In this document: positions 52,542 to 60,268 of the stretch, one piece after another | Layout of the letters: the number at the start of each line of letters is the position of its first letter | Numbering within the stretch: the first letter of the stretch is position 1 | DNA from: JTS-RE37 sp041744575 | Lineage (GTDB): Bacteria > Bacteroidota > Bacteroidia > Flavobacteriales > Flavobacteriaceae | Reading direction: 5' to 3' | NCBI GenBank assembly: GCA_041744575.1 | Contig: JBGTKP010000032.1 | Span: 62,001 to 126,000 of the forward strand | Length of the DNA stretch: 64,000 nt | The notes under the pieces: model-generated | What the model was told of the DNA's origin: nothing | Seen by the model: only the letters and a program-made list of their open reading frames with translations | Databases searched by the model: none | Program-made: the position numbers and the translations under genes

Positions 52542-55500
52542 CTAATGGCGATAAGCGGAAGGAGACATGCCATAAAGCTCCCTGAAGCATTTGGCAAAAT
52601 AGGAAAGATTGTTAAAGCCAACCTTGTAGGCCACCTGGGTGACGCTATCTGCTTTTAGGGAAAGTAATTGGGCAGACCTTTTCAGTCGAAAGTGTCTCAG
52701 GATCTCACCCGGGGCTTCATTTGTAAGCGACTTTAATTTTCTGTGGAGCTGTGATTTGCTCATGCCCAGCTCTGTCTGCATTTGAGGAACACCAAAATCA
52801 GGTTGTGCATAATTGGTTTCCAATATTTCCAAGACCCGTTCCAGGAATTTTTGATCAACGGATGTGACGGTGATTTTTTTGGGGTCGATGTTAATTTCTC
52901 TATTTGAAAAAAGTTCTCTTAGTTGTCTCCTCTGGTCTATTAGATTCCTGGTTCGGACTAACAGTTCCATGGGATCAAAGGGTTTGGTAAGATAGTCGTC
53001 CGCTCCGGTTTCAAGTCCTTCCAATTTGTTGTCCTTACCGGCTCTGGCCGTAAGCATAATCACCGGGATATGACTGGTGAGTACCTCAGCTTTTAATTTT
53101 TTACAGACTTCTAATCCATCCATTTTTGGCATCATCAAATCGGTAATAATCAGGTCCGGTGTTTCTGCCATTGCCTTCCTGAAGCCTTCAGCGCCATTCA
53201 GGGCTTCAATTATTTTAAAAGATGCTGTTAACTGGGATCGAATAAAGTTGCGCATATCATCATTGTCCTCTATAAGTAAAACTGTAGGTAATGATCGGTT
53301 GTCCGAAGGGGACAAGCTAAATGGTTTTTTTGATCCGTTGGCGGTGGCGCCAGGTATCTGCGGCGAGGTTGCCGGCAACCTGTTCACGATCTCCGGCAGG
53401 GGAAGGTTTACAGTAAACAGTGTGCCGGCACCCTCTACACTTGTGACCCCGATAGTACCTCCCATAAGTTGAACCAGGTCTCTTGAAAGGGACAAACCAA
53501 TCCCGGAACCTTCCTTTTCACGGGTATTGCTGTTATCCGCCTGGTAAAAGCGATCAAAAATCAAAGAGAGTTGGTCTGCCGGAATACCCCTTCCGGTATC
53601 TGAAACGAGCATCTCCAGCACGGATTTGTTCCAGGTGGCGGTGCAAGTGATCTTTGCTCCGTCCGAACTGAATTTAAAAGCATTGCCAAGGAGGTTGTAG
53701 ACTATATTCTCTAATTTTTCACGGTCAAATGAAGCCCAAAATACACGCGTTGGGATCTCAACGCGGAAATCCATCCCCCTTTGTGCTGCATGAGAGATGA
53801 ACGAGGCGGCAGCTGCCCTTAAACACTGATATACGTCACCTTCAGTGGGTGCCAGTTGCAACCTGCCTTCATCTATCATTGAAAGATCCAATAACTGATT
53901 GACCATTTTCAGGAGTCGGTTGGCGTTGCGACGGATCATTTTAATAGATTCAAGACTCAAATTTTCATCCAAATGCTTTTCGAGGTGTTCTACAGGGCCT
54001 TTGATAAGGGTAAGTGGCGTCCGGAATTCATGTGAGATATTGGCAAAAAATGCGGATTTTGCCTTATCAAGTTCCAGTAATTTTTGGGCCTGTATCCTGA
54101 GCTGATTGGCCTGGTGCTGTACTTCGGAGGTCCTTTGGGCAATGACATCCTCCAGAGCCTCGTTGTGTTGCCTGAGCCGGTGGGAGCGCCATTTGATGAT
54201 CCCCCACAGGAAACAACCTAAAATGAACACATATAAAACATAGGCCCACCAGGTGCCGTACCAGGGTGGCAATACTATGAACTCAAACGAGTCCGGGTCA
54301 CTCACCTGTCCATAAATATCCCTACTCCTGACCAAGAACCGATAATCTCCTCCGGTAAGCTTGGTATATTCCTTGCCGGTTTCATGCCCCCATTCGGACC
54401 AGGTAGTTTCGAATCCATTTAGCAGGTACTGGTAGTTGTTCCCGTTGAAATTTTCAAAAACCGGAGTAGCGAATTCAAAACGGATCCCTGAATAGGGATA
54501 CTGAAACTGATACGGCACGTCCGTCGTCCTCATCCCATCGAAAATCAGGGAGTTCTGAGCATTGAATACCTTCCTGATAAAGGCCCTCGACGGCGGGGGA
54601 GGCGGTGATTCCTGTCCCAGTGAATATTTGACGAGGGCCTCGGCCCCGAGCCATAAAAAATCAGTTCCATCCCAGAAGACCTTACTGTTCTCTTTAAAAC
54701 GCCAGTCCTGAAGTACCTCCGCTGAATAATTGGCTGACAAGGTATCCCGGTGGGCGGTAATCCTGTAAGGCTCTCCTCCAATGGGAAGGGCTGCGAAAAG
54801 CAAATGGCTCCCATAGTCCTGATATTCAAGTGGATACAAACCGGAGACTTTAATGTTTAATGCGCTATCCAGTTCCGAAGTAGGGATAAACCGGTTTTTT
54901 CCCGTTTCATATCTCACTACTGGCTGCCCTTTCTCAATTTCGGAGGTTACAAACAATTGGTGGTTGATATTGAATACTTTGTGCCATCCTTCGGACAAGC
55001 CGTCAGTGTTATCATAGCGCTCTATGTTCGCGGGTGTCAGCGGGATTTTTCCCTGTTCAAATTCGACTTTGATAACCCCATCCAATCGCGTTCCCAGCCA
55101 TAGTGTGCCGTTCTCTGTTTCTGCCATCGAAATAGCCTCTTCATTGCCTTTGTAAGTATTGATCCTTATTGTATCCTGCTTTGAAATCTGGTATGTTCCA
55201 TCGTCGCTAAGTACCAGCAATGACTTCTCTGTCGGTAACAGCCACGTACAACCCGTGTTGAGCGCTCGTATTCTTTTAAATGGTGCAGGCCTGCCGCTGT
55301 TTGTTGCAGCTTGCTTAAACAGGCCATGATAGGTGCCAACATACAAGGTGCCCTCATATCTGCTAATGGCGGAAATGGTCCCGTCCAAACCGTCCTTATC
55401 GTCAAAGAATCTATAACTTTTCATTTTTTCCACATAGGAAATACCTCGTTGCATCGCCAGCCAAAGATTATCCTGCTTGTCCAGGCACAGGCCATAGACC

Positions 55501-56390
55501 TCATCATTTAAGAGGCCGTTGTCTTTCGAGAGGGTATGTGTAAATCTGCCATTTCCGTCCATGAAGATCACCCCCCCGGTCAGGGTTGTAAAGGCAAAGG
55601 AGCCATCCGGCATGTTCAGTCCATTGTACAGACGATGCGTTGAAAGGAAGGAGTCTACTTCAGTTTTAAATTTCGTGACGCCCTTACCGTCAAAAATATA
55701 AAGCCCCTTCTCACGTGTACCAAGGAGAATGGACTCGCCTTTATACGGCAAGGCCGCATAAACACGCAAATCCTTAAATACTTCTCCGCCCGGGATGAGC
55801 TGCAGACTATTATTCTTAAGCTGGAATAACCCCTGGTCATAAATCCTGAATAATATGACTTCCCCTGCCTGGAACCCTGTATGGATGCTTCCCGGGCCGG
55901 TTACTATCCGGAAGCGCCCGTTTTCCCAAATATATACGGTATTACCGCCACGAAAAACAATAGCATCCCCGCTGGTGAAGACATTCCAAACACTACCGGT
56001 AAGGGGGTAGGCCTCAGGAATACGGTCTTTCAGTGAGTGAAATTGCAAGCCCCCTAGGCTATCTGGTTCCAGGAATCCTAGCTCCCTATCGGCACCAACC
56101 CATTTGACATTGTCTTTATCGACAGTTACCATCCTAACTGCATTCAAATCCTCAATGGATATCAACCTCCAGGCCTCACCGTCAAATTCCAGCACCCCAT
56201 CGCCGTTGCTGACATAAATTAACCCATTGTGATCCATGGTTACTGACCAGTTTTGCATATGGCCCGGGTACTCCCCAGGCTCGTAATTCTTAAGGAACGG
56301 ATGACCATGTTCCTTCGGTATCGTGTTGGGTTGCGACTGTAAAAGGAAGGAAAGAAGGAATACGCAAGTGAATAGCAGCCGTTTCATCAT
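52542..56390 (-). CDS. Hybrid two-component sensor/regulator (HTCS) with AraC-type output
   Basis: This 1,282-aa one-protein signalling system has a signal peptide (1 to about 20). The periplasmic two-propeller sensor has Reg_prop repeats (ISNGDGVLEFDGEAWR, LCLDKQDNLWLAMQRGISYV), followed by a Y_Y_Y domain (about 640-705). The membrane span is at about 715-737. The kinase has H787 in NISHEFRTPLTLIKGP and an ATPase domain with NLLGNAFKF. The receiver has D1084 in ITDLMMPKMDG. The C-terminal AraC HTH (about 1180-1282) ends in RELYGMSPSAYRH. I start at the ATG at 56390; the codon before it is TTG. HTCS proteins usually control polysaccharide-use loci, but no SusC/SusD pair is here. The locus is flanked by four small-RNA units. 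Confidence 0.93.
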   Translation of the reverse strand: MMKRLLFTCVFLLSFLLQSQPNTIPKEHGHPFLKNYEPGEYPGHMQNWSVTMDHNGLIYVSNGDGVLEFDGEAWRLISIEDLNAVRMVTVDKDNVKWVGADRELGFLEPDSLGGLQFHSLKDRIPEAYPLTGSVWNVFTSGDAIVFRGGNTVYIWENGRFRIVTGPGSIHTGFQAGEVILFRIYDQGLFQLKNNSLQLIPGGEVFKDLRVYAALPYKGESILLGTREKGLYIFDGKGVTKFKTEVDSFLSTHRLYNGLNMPDGSFAFTTLTGGVIFMDGNGRFTHTLSKDNGLLNDEVYGLCLDKQDNLWLAMQRGISYVEKMKSYRFFDDKDGLDGTISAISRYEGTLYVGTYHGLFKQAATNSGRPAPFKRIRALNTGCTWLLPTEKSLLVLSDDGTYQISKQDTIRINTYKGNEEAISMAETENGTLWLGTRLDGVIKVEFEQGKIPLTPANIERYDNTDGLSEGWHKVFNINHQLFVTSEIEKGQPVVRYETGKNRFIPTSELDSALNIKVSGLYPLEYQDYGSHLLFAALPIGGEPYRITAHRDTLSANYSAEVLQDWRFKENSKVFWDGTDFLWLGAEALVKYSLGQESPPPPPSRAFIRKVFNAQNSLIFDGMRTTDVPYQFQYPYSGIRFEFATPVFENFNGNNYQYLLNGFETTWSEWGHETGKEYTKLTGGDYRFLVRSRDIYGQVSDPDSFEFIVLPPWYGTWWAYVLYVFILGCFLWGIIKWRSHRLRQHNEALEDVIAQRTSEVQHQANQLRIQAQKLLELDKAKSAFFANISHEFRTPLTLIKGPVEHLEKHLDENLSLESIKMIRRNANRLLKMVNQLLDLSMIDEGRLQLAPTEGDVYQCLRAAAASFISHAAQRGMDFRVEIPTRVFWASFDREKLENIVYNLLGNAFKFSSDGAKITCTATWNKSVLEMLVSDTGRGIPADQLSLIFDRFYQADNSNTREKEGSGIGLSLSRDLVQLMGGTIGVTSVEGAGTLFTVNLPLPEIVNRLPATSPQIPGATANGSKKPFSLSPSDNRSLPTVLLIEDNDDMRNFIRSQLTASFKIIEALNGAEGFRKAMAETPDLIITDLMMPKMDGLEVCKKLKAEVLTSHIPVIMLTARAGKDNKLEGLETGADDYLTKPFDPMELLVRTRNLIDQRRQLRELFSNREINIDPKKITVTSVDQKFLERVLEILETNYAQPDFGVPQMQTELGMSKSQLHRKLKSLTNEAPGEILRHFRLKRSAQLLSLKADSVTQVAYKVGFNNLSYFAKCFRELYGMSPSAYRH

Positions 56391-56634
56391 CAACGGATTA
56401 GCTATACAATATACTCTAAATTTGAGTTTTTAGCTTTAATATCTATTTTGTGCCGAGATATTTCCTGCTAATCAGATGTCCATCCCAAATGATTATACGG
56501 AGGCCCAAAATGGAGATTTGTAGGAATTTCTAAAAGAATTACACCTCTCCGATCGTGGCACGAAACCCATTCAGCAACCATTTACGCATGCAAATCCGAT
56601 CTTCTTTAATGGCAAGACAACCCGATTCGTTTCA
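56391..56634. other. Upstream region of the HTCS gene
   Basis: These 244 bases separate the HTCS start from the first operator of small-RNA unit 2. They should hold the HTCS promoter, but I see no convincing TAnnTTTG element in that direction and no copy of the TTSACAACA repeat. A plus-strand frame at 56476-56748 is interrupted by TAG at 56521 and runs through the unit 2 promoter, so I do not call it a gene. Confidence 0.4.
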
Positions 56635-56701
56635 TTGACAACAGAAAAAGAATACCTGACAACATACATTGGGCAATACGGAAGATCCAAGGTACTTTCA
56701 C
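56635..56701 (+). promoter_or_regulatory. Promoter and tandem operator of small-RNA unit 2
   Basis: TTGACAACA (56635) and CTGACAACA (56656) start 21 bp apart. The second continues as TACATTGGG, followed by 19 bases and the -7 element TACTTTCAC (56693-56701). The geometry is identical to units 1, 3 and 4. Confidence 0.7.
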
Positions 56702-56705
56702 TCCG

Positions 56706-56866
56706 ATCATTTGATGGGTTGAACCCCAAGTCCAACACTAACGGATGATCAAACCTACCTTCCCCAAGGTGTACTTAACCTCTAAAGTGATTATCCCGAT
56801 AAGTTCGGTATTCACTCTGAAAAACCTACTTGATATAAAAATCCGGACTTTGGTCCGGATTTTTTA
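56706..56866 (+). ncRNA. Predicted small RNA, unit 2
   Basis: A transcript of about 160 nt would end at the terminator 56841-56865. Its core (about 56782-56820, starting CTAAAGTG, with ATCCCGAT and TTCGGTATTCACTCTGAAAA) is clearly similar to the core of unit 4 (57743-57779). AGTGA (56786-56790) and TCACT (56812-56816) can pair to close a loop holding ATCCC. ACCTACTT just before the terminator recurs in units 1, 3 and 4. C-rich words (ACCCCAAG, TTCCCCAAG) are repeated along it. It is the first of three tandem units upstream of the HTCS gene and is read away from it. Confidence 0.7.
56841..56865 (+). terminator. Intrinsic terminator of small-RNA unit 2
   Basis: ATCCGGAC (56841-56848) pairs perfectly with GTCCGGAT (56853-56860) around TTTG, followed by six Ts. 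The preceding A-run makes it able to work in both directions. Confidence 0.92.
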
Positions 56867-56956
56867 CATGCTCCCCGGATGCTTTTTGAGGATATCTGCC
56901 AGGTAATCTTCCCGTACAGATTGTCATACATCTGGGAAACCGATCGATTGGTGGGA

Positions 56957-57023
56957 TACACCACAAACTACATCAGGTTTGCAACAAATATTTCGAGACT
57001 CCCGGAACAGGTTGTACATTTAC
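56957..57023 (+). promoter_or_regulatory. Promoter and tandem operator of small-RNA unit 3
   Basis: TACACCACA (56957, seven of nine matches to TTCACAACA) and TTTGCAACA (56978) start 21 bp apart. The second continues as AATATTTCG, followed by 19 bases and the -7 element TACATTTAC (57015-57023). This is the most diverged operator, but all spacings are kept. Confidence 0.65.
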
Positions 57024-57027
57024 AAAG

Positions 57028-57192
57028 TATTTAAGAATAAGTGTTTAACCCCAAATTAACCTTGATCTTATTTATGCAACGTCGCCCCAATCGACCGCGT
57101 AACCAGCATACGCTTTTCCGGACATAACCGGACCAAATCTTGAAAGACCTACAAAACAAATTAGCCCGGGAAAACATTCCCGGGCTTTTTTT
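57028..57192 (+). ncRNA. Predicted small RNA, unit 3
   Basis: A transcript of about 165 nt would end at the terminator 57163-57192. AATAAGTGTTTAACCCCAAA near 57032-57055 matches unit 1, and AATAAG/CTTATT can close the loop with the C-run. A second C-rich word (GCCCCAATC) follows, then a small hairpin TCCGG/CCGGA near 57117-57132. The 3' part (ACCAAATCTT, ACCTACAAAACAAATTAGCCC) aligns with the 3' part of unit 1. I find no protein frame. It is the middle unit of the tandem group. Confidence 0.7.
57163..57192 (+). terminator. Intrinsic terminator of small-RNA unit 3
   Basis: AGCCCGGGAA (57163-57172) pairs with TTCCCGGGCT (57177-57186), followed by seven Ts (57186-57192). Confidence 0.92.
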
Positions 57193-57625
57193 ATTGATCC
57201 TGCCGAAATTCCAGGCATAAAAAGGATTCAGTCATGAGCGAGTTACCTGCAATTCCACCCGGAATATGGTCAATAATACCTGAAAGGCCCGGAAAGTATT
57301 ATAGCAAACGATCTGACACCCCCCGGATGATGCTTCGGTTGTGACTTTTTCGCAGAAGTGCCATTCACAATTTCCAATAGCCGGGAAGTGTCTTTGCATT
57401 TGCGGAGGTGGATCGCCGGGGCTGTCTGAAGTAATCAAAGACATAAGTGTATGGCCGATATGTGGTCTTCGCCAAGAAAGCCCATTTACAGAAATAGCAT
57501 TCGGGAAAAAGGGCTGGCATGGAAAGGCTTACGTATCCCCTACAATTCCCTTAACTCCCCCGGACAGTCGCTTCTCACCCGAGATCGGCGTGCAGTTGAA
57601 CGGGGAAATCTGACGCTTCATATTT
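57193..57625. other. Spacer between small-RNA units 3 and 4
   Basis: These 433 bases contain only short overlapping frames that start with GTG or other codons and resemble nothing I know (for example 57341-57613 on the plus strand). I see no terminator or further copy of the operator. A decayed gene cannot be excluded. Confidence 0.35.
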
Positions 57626-57692
57626 TTCACAACATGCCACCCTGAATTCACAACATAAATTTAGGAAAGTGAAAGAAGCGTCATAGATTTAC
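57626..57692 (+). promoter_or_regulatory. Promoter and tandem operator of small-RNA unit 4
   Basis: Two exact copies of TTCACAACA start at 57626 and 57647, 21 bp apart. The second continues as TAAATTTAG, followed by 19 bases and the -7 element TAGATTTAC (57684-57692). Between the second repeat and the N19 spacer it differs from unit 1 by a single base. Confidence 0.8.
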
Positions 57693-57696
57693 ATTG

Positions 57697-57856
57697 TATT
57701 TGAGTTACAGTGTTCGTCCCAAATCTTACCCTGAACTTGATTTAAAGTGCTGCTCCCAAATCGGTACTTACTCTTAAAATGCTATAGTCACCCAATAAAT
57801 TCAAACCTTTCAATCCTACTTAAAAAAAACCTGGCAATACAGCCAGGTTTTTTTTT
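57697..57856 (+). ncRNA. Predicted small RNA, unit 4
   Basis: A transcript of about 160 nt would end at the terminator 57828-57856. It carries two tandem copies of a motif starting AGTG, with TCCCAAATC ten bases in, at 57709 and 57746 (37 nt apart). In each, the flanks (for example AAGTG and TACTT) can pair and leave TCCCAAAT in the loop. The second copy matches unit 2. TCCTACTT precedes the terminator, as in the other units. It lies convergent to the DUF3078 gene and shares a bidirectional terminator with it. Confidence 0.75.
57828..57856. terminator. Bidirectional intrinsic terminator (small-RNA unit 4 and DUF3078 gene)
   Basis: AACCTGGC (57828-57835) pairs perfectly with GCCAGGTT (57842-57849) around a 6-base loop. 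Nine Ts follow on the plus strand and a run of eight As precedes, so it can end both the plus-strand small RNA and the minus-strand DUF3078 transcript, whose stop is at 57871. Confidence 0.92.
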
Positions 57857-57870
57857 GTAAACTCTTGCAG

Positions 57871-58797
57871 TCAAAAAGAATAACTAAGTCCCAAAGTCCA
57901 ATAGGTTTGTAATTCATTGTCCACATTGTCAAAGGTGGTATCGGTTTCATTCAGCGTGTTGATGGCGTAGTTCAGTGCTTCCTGCTTATTATTCCGCAAC
58001 CCGAAATCGAACCCGACTCCGAGAACTTTCCATAAGGTATAACCAAAAGAATTGGTCCAGGTCCAGTTACTCAGATCACTGCTTTTATAACTTTGAAAAA
58101 GTGAAAGGTTGGTTTTAAAGTTGACCGCACCCATCTTTTTTGTGTAATCCGCCACGATTTTTGCTCCCAGCGAGGATTCAAAAATGTCATCTTCCTTGCT
58201 GAATACAAAATTGTAGTTCAACGGATGGATCACCACCACCAGATCTGTAATAGGTGTCCAGGTGGCGCCAATCCCTAAATCGAGATAGCCAGGATCATTA
58301 AAGTTATCCAGGATCGTAGTCCTGTATTCTCCAAGGGCTGAGATAGCAAATTTCTCTGTAATTTTTCTTCCGTAAAGCGATGAGATATTGAACACATCGG
58401 TTGAGACCCTGAAATCATCACTATCAGCAGAATCGTCCTTATCGTCCAATTTTACCCAATTCAGATTGATATTTCCCGAATTCCTCCAGAAAAACTTTTC
58501 CTGGTTGAGATTGGCAAAGGCATTGACTGTAAATCCAATATTTCCAGCGGAGTTATTGGGGATTCCCTGTGAGTACCAATTGTTAAATGACGAAATGCTT
58601 CCACCAATGGTTCCGAAGGCGCCTTTTTTCCAACCCGGTAGGGCATCTATTTGGGCCTGAATGGCATCAGCCCTTTTCTGAATGGCAGTTATTGAATCAT
58701 TTTTCGCTGCTTTTGCCGCTTTCAATTCATCTTCTGTTTGTCCTAAGAGGCTTGAAGAAAGGACAATCATGAATAAGACGAGGTAATATTTCTTCAT
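57871..58797 (-). CDS. DUF3078 family outer-membrane protein
   Basis: This 308-aa protein has a signal peptide (MKKYYLVLFMIVLSSSLLGQ), a short coiled-coil-like segment rich in Ala, Lys and Glu (about 24-52), and a beta-barrel-like body starting WKKGAFGTIGGSISSFNNWYSQG, the DUF3078 hallmark. It ends in an aromatic residue (WTLGLSYSF), as outer-membrane barrels do. The function is unknown. In Flavobacteriaceae this gene often follows the suf operon, as here, though it has its own promoter. Confidence 0.9.
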   Translation of the reverse strand: MKKYYLVLFMIVLSSSLLGQTEDELKAAKAAKNDSITAIQKRADAIQAQIDALPGWKKGAFGTIGGSISSFNNWYSQGIPNNSAGNIGFTVNAFANLNQEKFFWRNSGNINLNWVKLDDKDDSADSDDFRVSTDVFNISSLYGRKITEKFAISALGEYRTTILDNFNDPGYLDLGIGATWTPITDLVVVIHPLNYNFVFSKEDDIFESSLGAKIVADYTKKMGAVNFKTNLSLFQSYKSSDLSNWTWTNSFGYTLWKVLGVGFDFGLRNNKQEALNYAINTLNETDTTFDNVDNELQTYWTLGLSYSF

Positions 58798-58813
58798 AAG
58801 GTGTAAGCTATTG

Positions 58814-58876
58814 ATGTTATTAACATTGATTTTGTTGTATTGTTAACAAAGTTATGGGTTTTCAACATTATTTCAA
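58814..58876 (-). promoter_or_regulatory. Promoter and leader palindromes of the DUF3078 gene
   Basis: On the minus strand TTG (58876-58874), 19 bases, then TAACTTTG (58854-58847) is an exact match to the flavobacterial promoter consensus. Between it and the start codon are two palindromes, TTGTTAACAA (58840-58849) and ATGTTATTAACAT (58814-58826), which could be operators. The promoter partly lies in the end of the DUF2480 gene. Confidence 0.65.
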
Positions 58877-59374
58877 CTTGAATAAAGGAACAGAGGAACA
58901 GGCCTCGCCATACATAATGCTTGCCGCCACTTTCCTTAGTTCGAAGGCTGCCTTAAGATAGGCACTCAAGGGCACAGGCTTGTTGCTACACCCCTTTATA
59001 ATTACTGGCTTACCTTCAAATTGGGAGAAGTCTATCCGGTCCAGTATCACCTGGAAGAGTGAAGTCTCCAGGTCTTGCAGGGATCCTGCAACCACTTGCC
59101 TGGCAAAGGGTTGTAACCGAGTACTTACTAACATGTACGCCCATGCCGGAACAATAGCATCGGTTGAACAGGAAATTGCAACGAAAGCACCCTGGTAATT
59201 CTCCCAGCGATGTTGATCTACATATTTTCTGAACTCCTTTTCACGTAAGACCATCCCTTCATGAAGCCAATCCGTTATATCAAGATGCAGTCGGATCCCT
59301 TCAGGATAATACTCTTCCAGATCAAAAGTGATCAACTTACTCTGGGCTACGCGATTAACGATTTCCTCTGTCAT
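58868..59374 (-). CDS. DUF2480 family protein
   Basis: This 168-aa soluble protein of the DUF2480 family is restricted to Bacteroidota and regularly found with suf genes. Recognisable segments are NRVAQSKLITFDLEEYYPEG at the start and KGCSNKPVPLSAYLKAA near the end. Single cysteines (SCSTD, KGCSN, EACSS) are present. The role is unknown; a link to Fe-S assembly is suggested only by location. It follows the DUF59 gene after 72 bp. Confidence 0.88.
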   Translation of the reverse strand: MTEEIVNRVAQSKLITFDLEEYYPEGIRLHLDITDWLHEGMVLREKEFRKYVDQHRWENYQGAFVAISCSTDAIVPAWAYMLVSTRLQPFARQVVAGSLQDLETSLFQVILDRIDFSQFEGKPVIIKGCSNKPVPLSAYLKAAFELRKVAASIMYGEACSSVPLFKLK

Positions 59375-59446
59375 GGATTTATTTTATTTCCTATGCCCGG
59401 AAAGCGGATAAATCATCAGGCACGGGAATTATTTTGTGAAAGTTCT

Positions 59447-59782
59447 TCAGAGAAGTCCCAGTTCCAGTTTTGCTTCTTCACTCATAAGATCCTGTGTCCA
59501 TGGCGGGTCAAAGGTAATCTCCACTTCCGCGGTATGAACCTTGTCAAGTGACTTGACCTTTTCTTCGACTTCTACAGGAAGCGTTTCAGCTACCGGGCAG
59601 TTGGGAGAGGTCAGGGTCATCAGGATTTTTACATCGTTGTCCTCATTGACATAAACATCATAAATCAATCCCAATTCATATATGTCCACCGGGATCTCGG
59701 GATCATAGATGGTCTTCAGCACTTTTACAATCATTTCCCCTAATTCCTGGGTGTCTGCAATGGATGTATCTTCTTTCATCAT
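59447..59782 (-). CDS. DUF59/MIP18-family Fe-S assembly protein (SufT-like)
   Basis: This 111-aa protein of the PaaD/MIP18 (DUF59) family acts in maturation of Fe-S proteins. Typical motifs are YDPEIPVDIYELGLIYDV and LTSPNCPVAETLPVEVE, with the conserved cysteine, then ITFDPPWTQDLMSEEAKLELG. Position after sufE in the suf operon supports the assignment as an accessory factor. Two adjacent ATGs (59782 and 59779) are possible starts. Confidence 0.9.
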   Translation of the reverse strand: MMKEDTSIADTQELGEMIVKVLKTIYDPEIPVDIYELGLIYDVYVNEDNDVKILMTLTSPNCPVAETLPVEVEEKVKSLDKVHTAEVEITFDPPWTQDLMSEEAKLELGLL

Positions 59783-59845
59783 CGTATTATTTTATCAGGC
59801 GAATTCCACAGTCGGCATTTAAGGTAAAGCCGAGCCTCTGATGGT

Positions 59846-60268
59846 TCAGCCCAGTTGTGTTTGATAGGCTACGGCATATAATTTTAATTGTTTAATCATA
59901 TTCACCAGCCCGTTGGCTCTTGTCGGGGACAGGTGTTCCTTAAGTCCGATCTTATCTATAAACCCGGTATTTGACTCTATGATATCTGCGGGTTTCTGAT
60001 TGCTGAAAACCCTTATGAGGATAGCAATAATGCCTTTGGTAATGATGGCATCGCTATCGGCTGTAAAAACAAGCTTTTCATCCTCCAGTTCCGCATGAAC
60101 CCAGACCTTGCTCTGGCATCCCTTTATTAAATTATCCTCCGTCTTGTATTTGCCATTGATCAACGGCAATGACTTGCCCAACTCGATCATATACTCATAG
60201 CGTTGCATCCAATCTTCAAAAATTGAAAATTCATCAACTATCTCATCCTGGATCTCTTCGATTGTCAT
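59846..60268 (-). CDS. sufE: Cysteine desulfuration protein SufE
   Basis: This 140-aa protein accepts persulfide sulfur from SufS and passes it to the SufBCD scaffold. The acceptor cysteine is C51 in NLIKGCQSKVWVHAE. Length and start are normal. It lies 182 bp downstream of sufS, with the DUF59 gene following after 63 bp. Confidence 0.94.
   Translation of the reverse strand: MTIEEIQDEIVDEFSIFEDWMQRYEYMIELGKSLPLINGKYKTEDNLIKGCQSKVWVHAELEDEKLVFTADSDAIITKGIIAILIRVFSNQKPADIIESNTGFIDKIGLKEHLSPTRANGLVNMIKQLKLYAVAYQTQLG

Noticed and set aside
56476..56748. Plus-strand frame of 91 codons with one internal TAG (56521) that reads somewhat like a protein
   Set aside because: It runs through the conserved operator and promoter of small-RNA unit 2, has no start codon after the TAG except late ones, and resembles no family I know. 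A decayed gene remains possible.
57341..57613. 90-codon plus-strand frame between small-RNA units 3 and 4
   Set aside because: It starts with GTG, overlaps another frame of similar length, and has no recognisable motif; likely chance.
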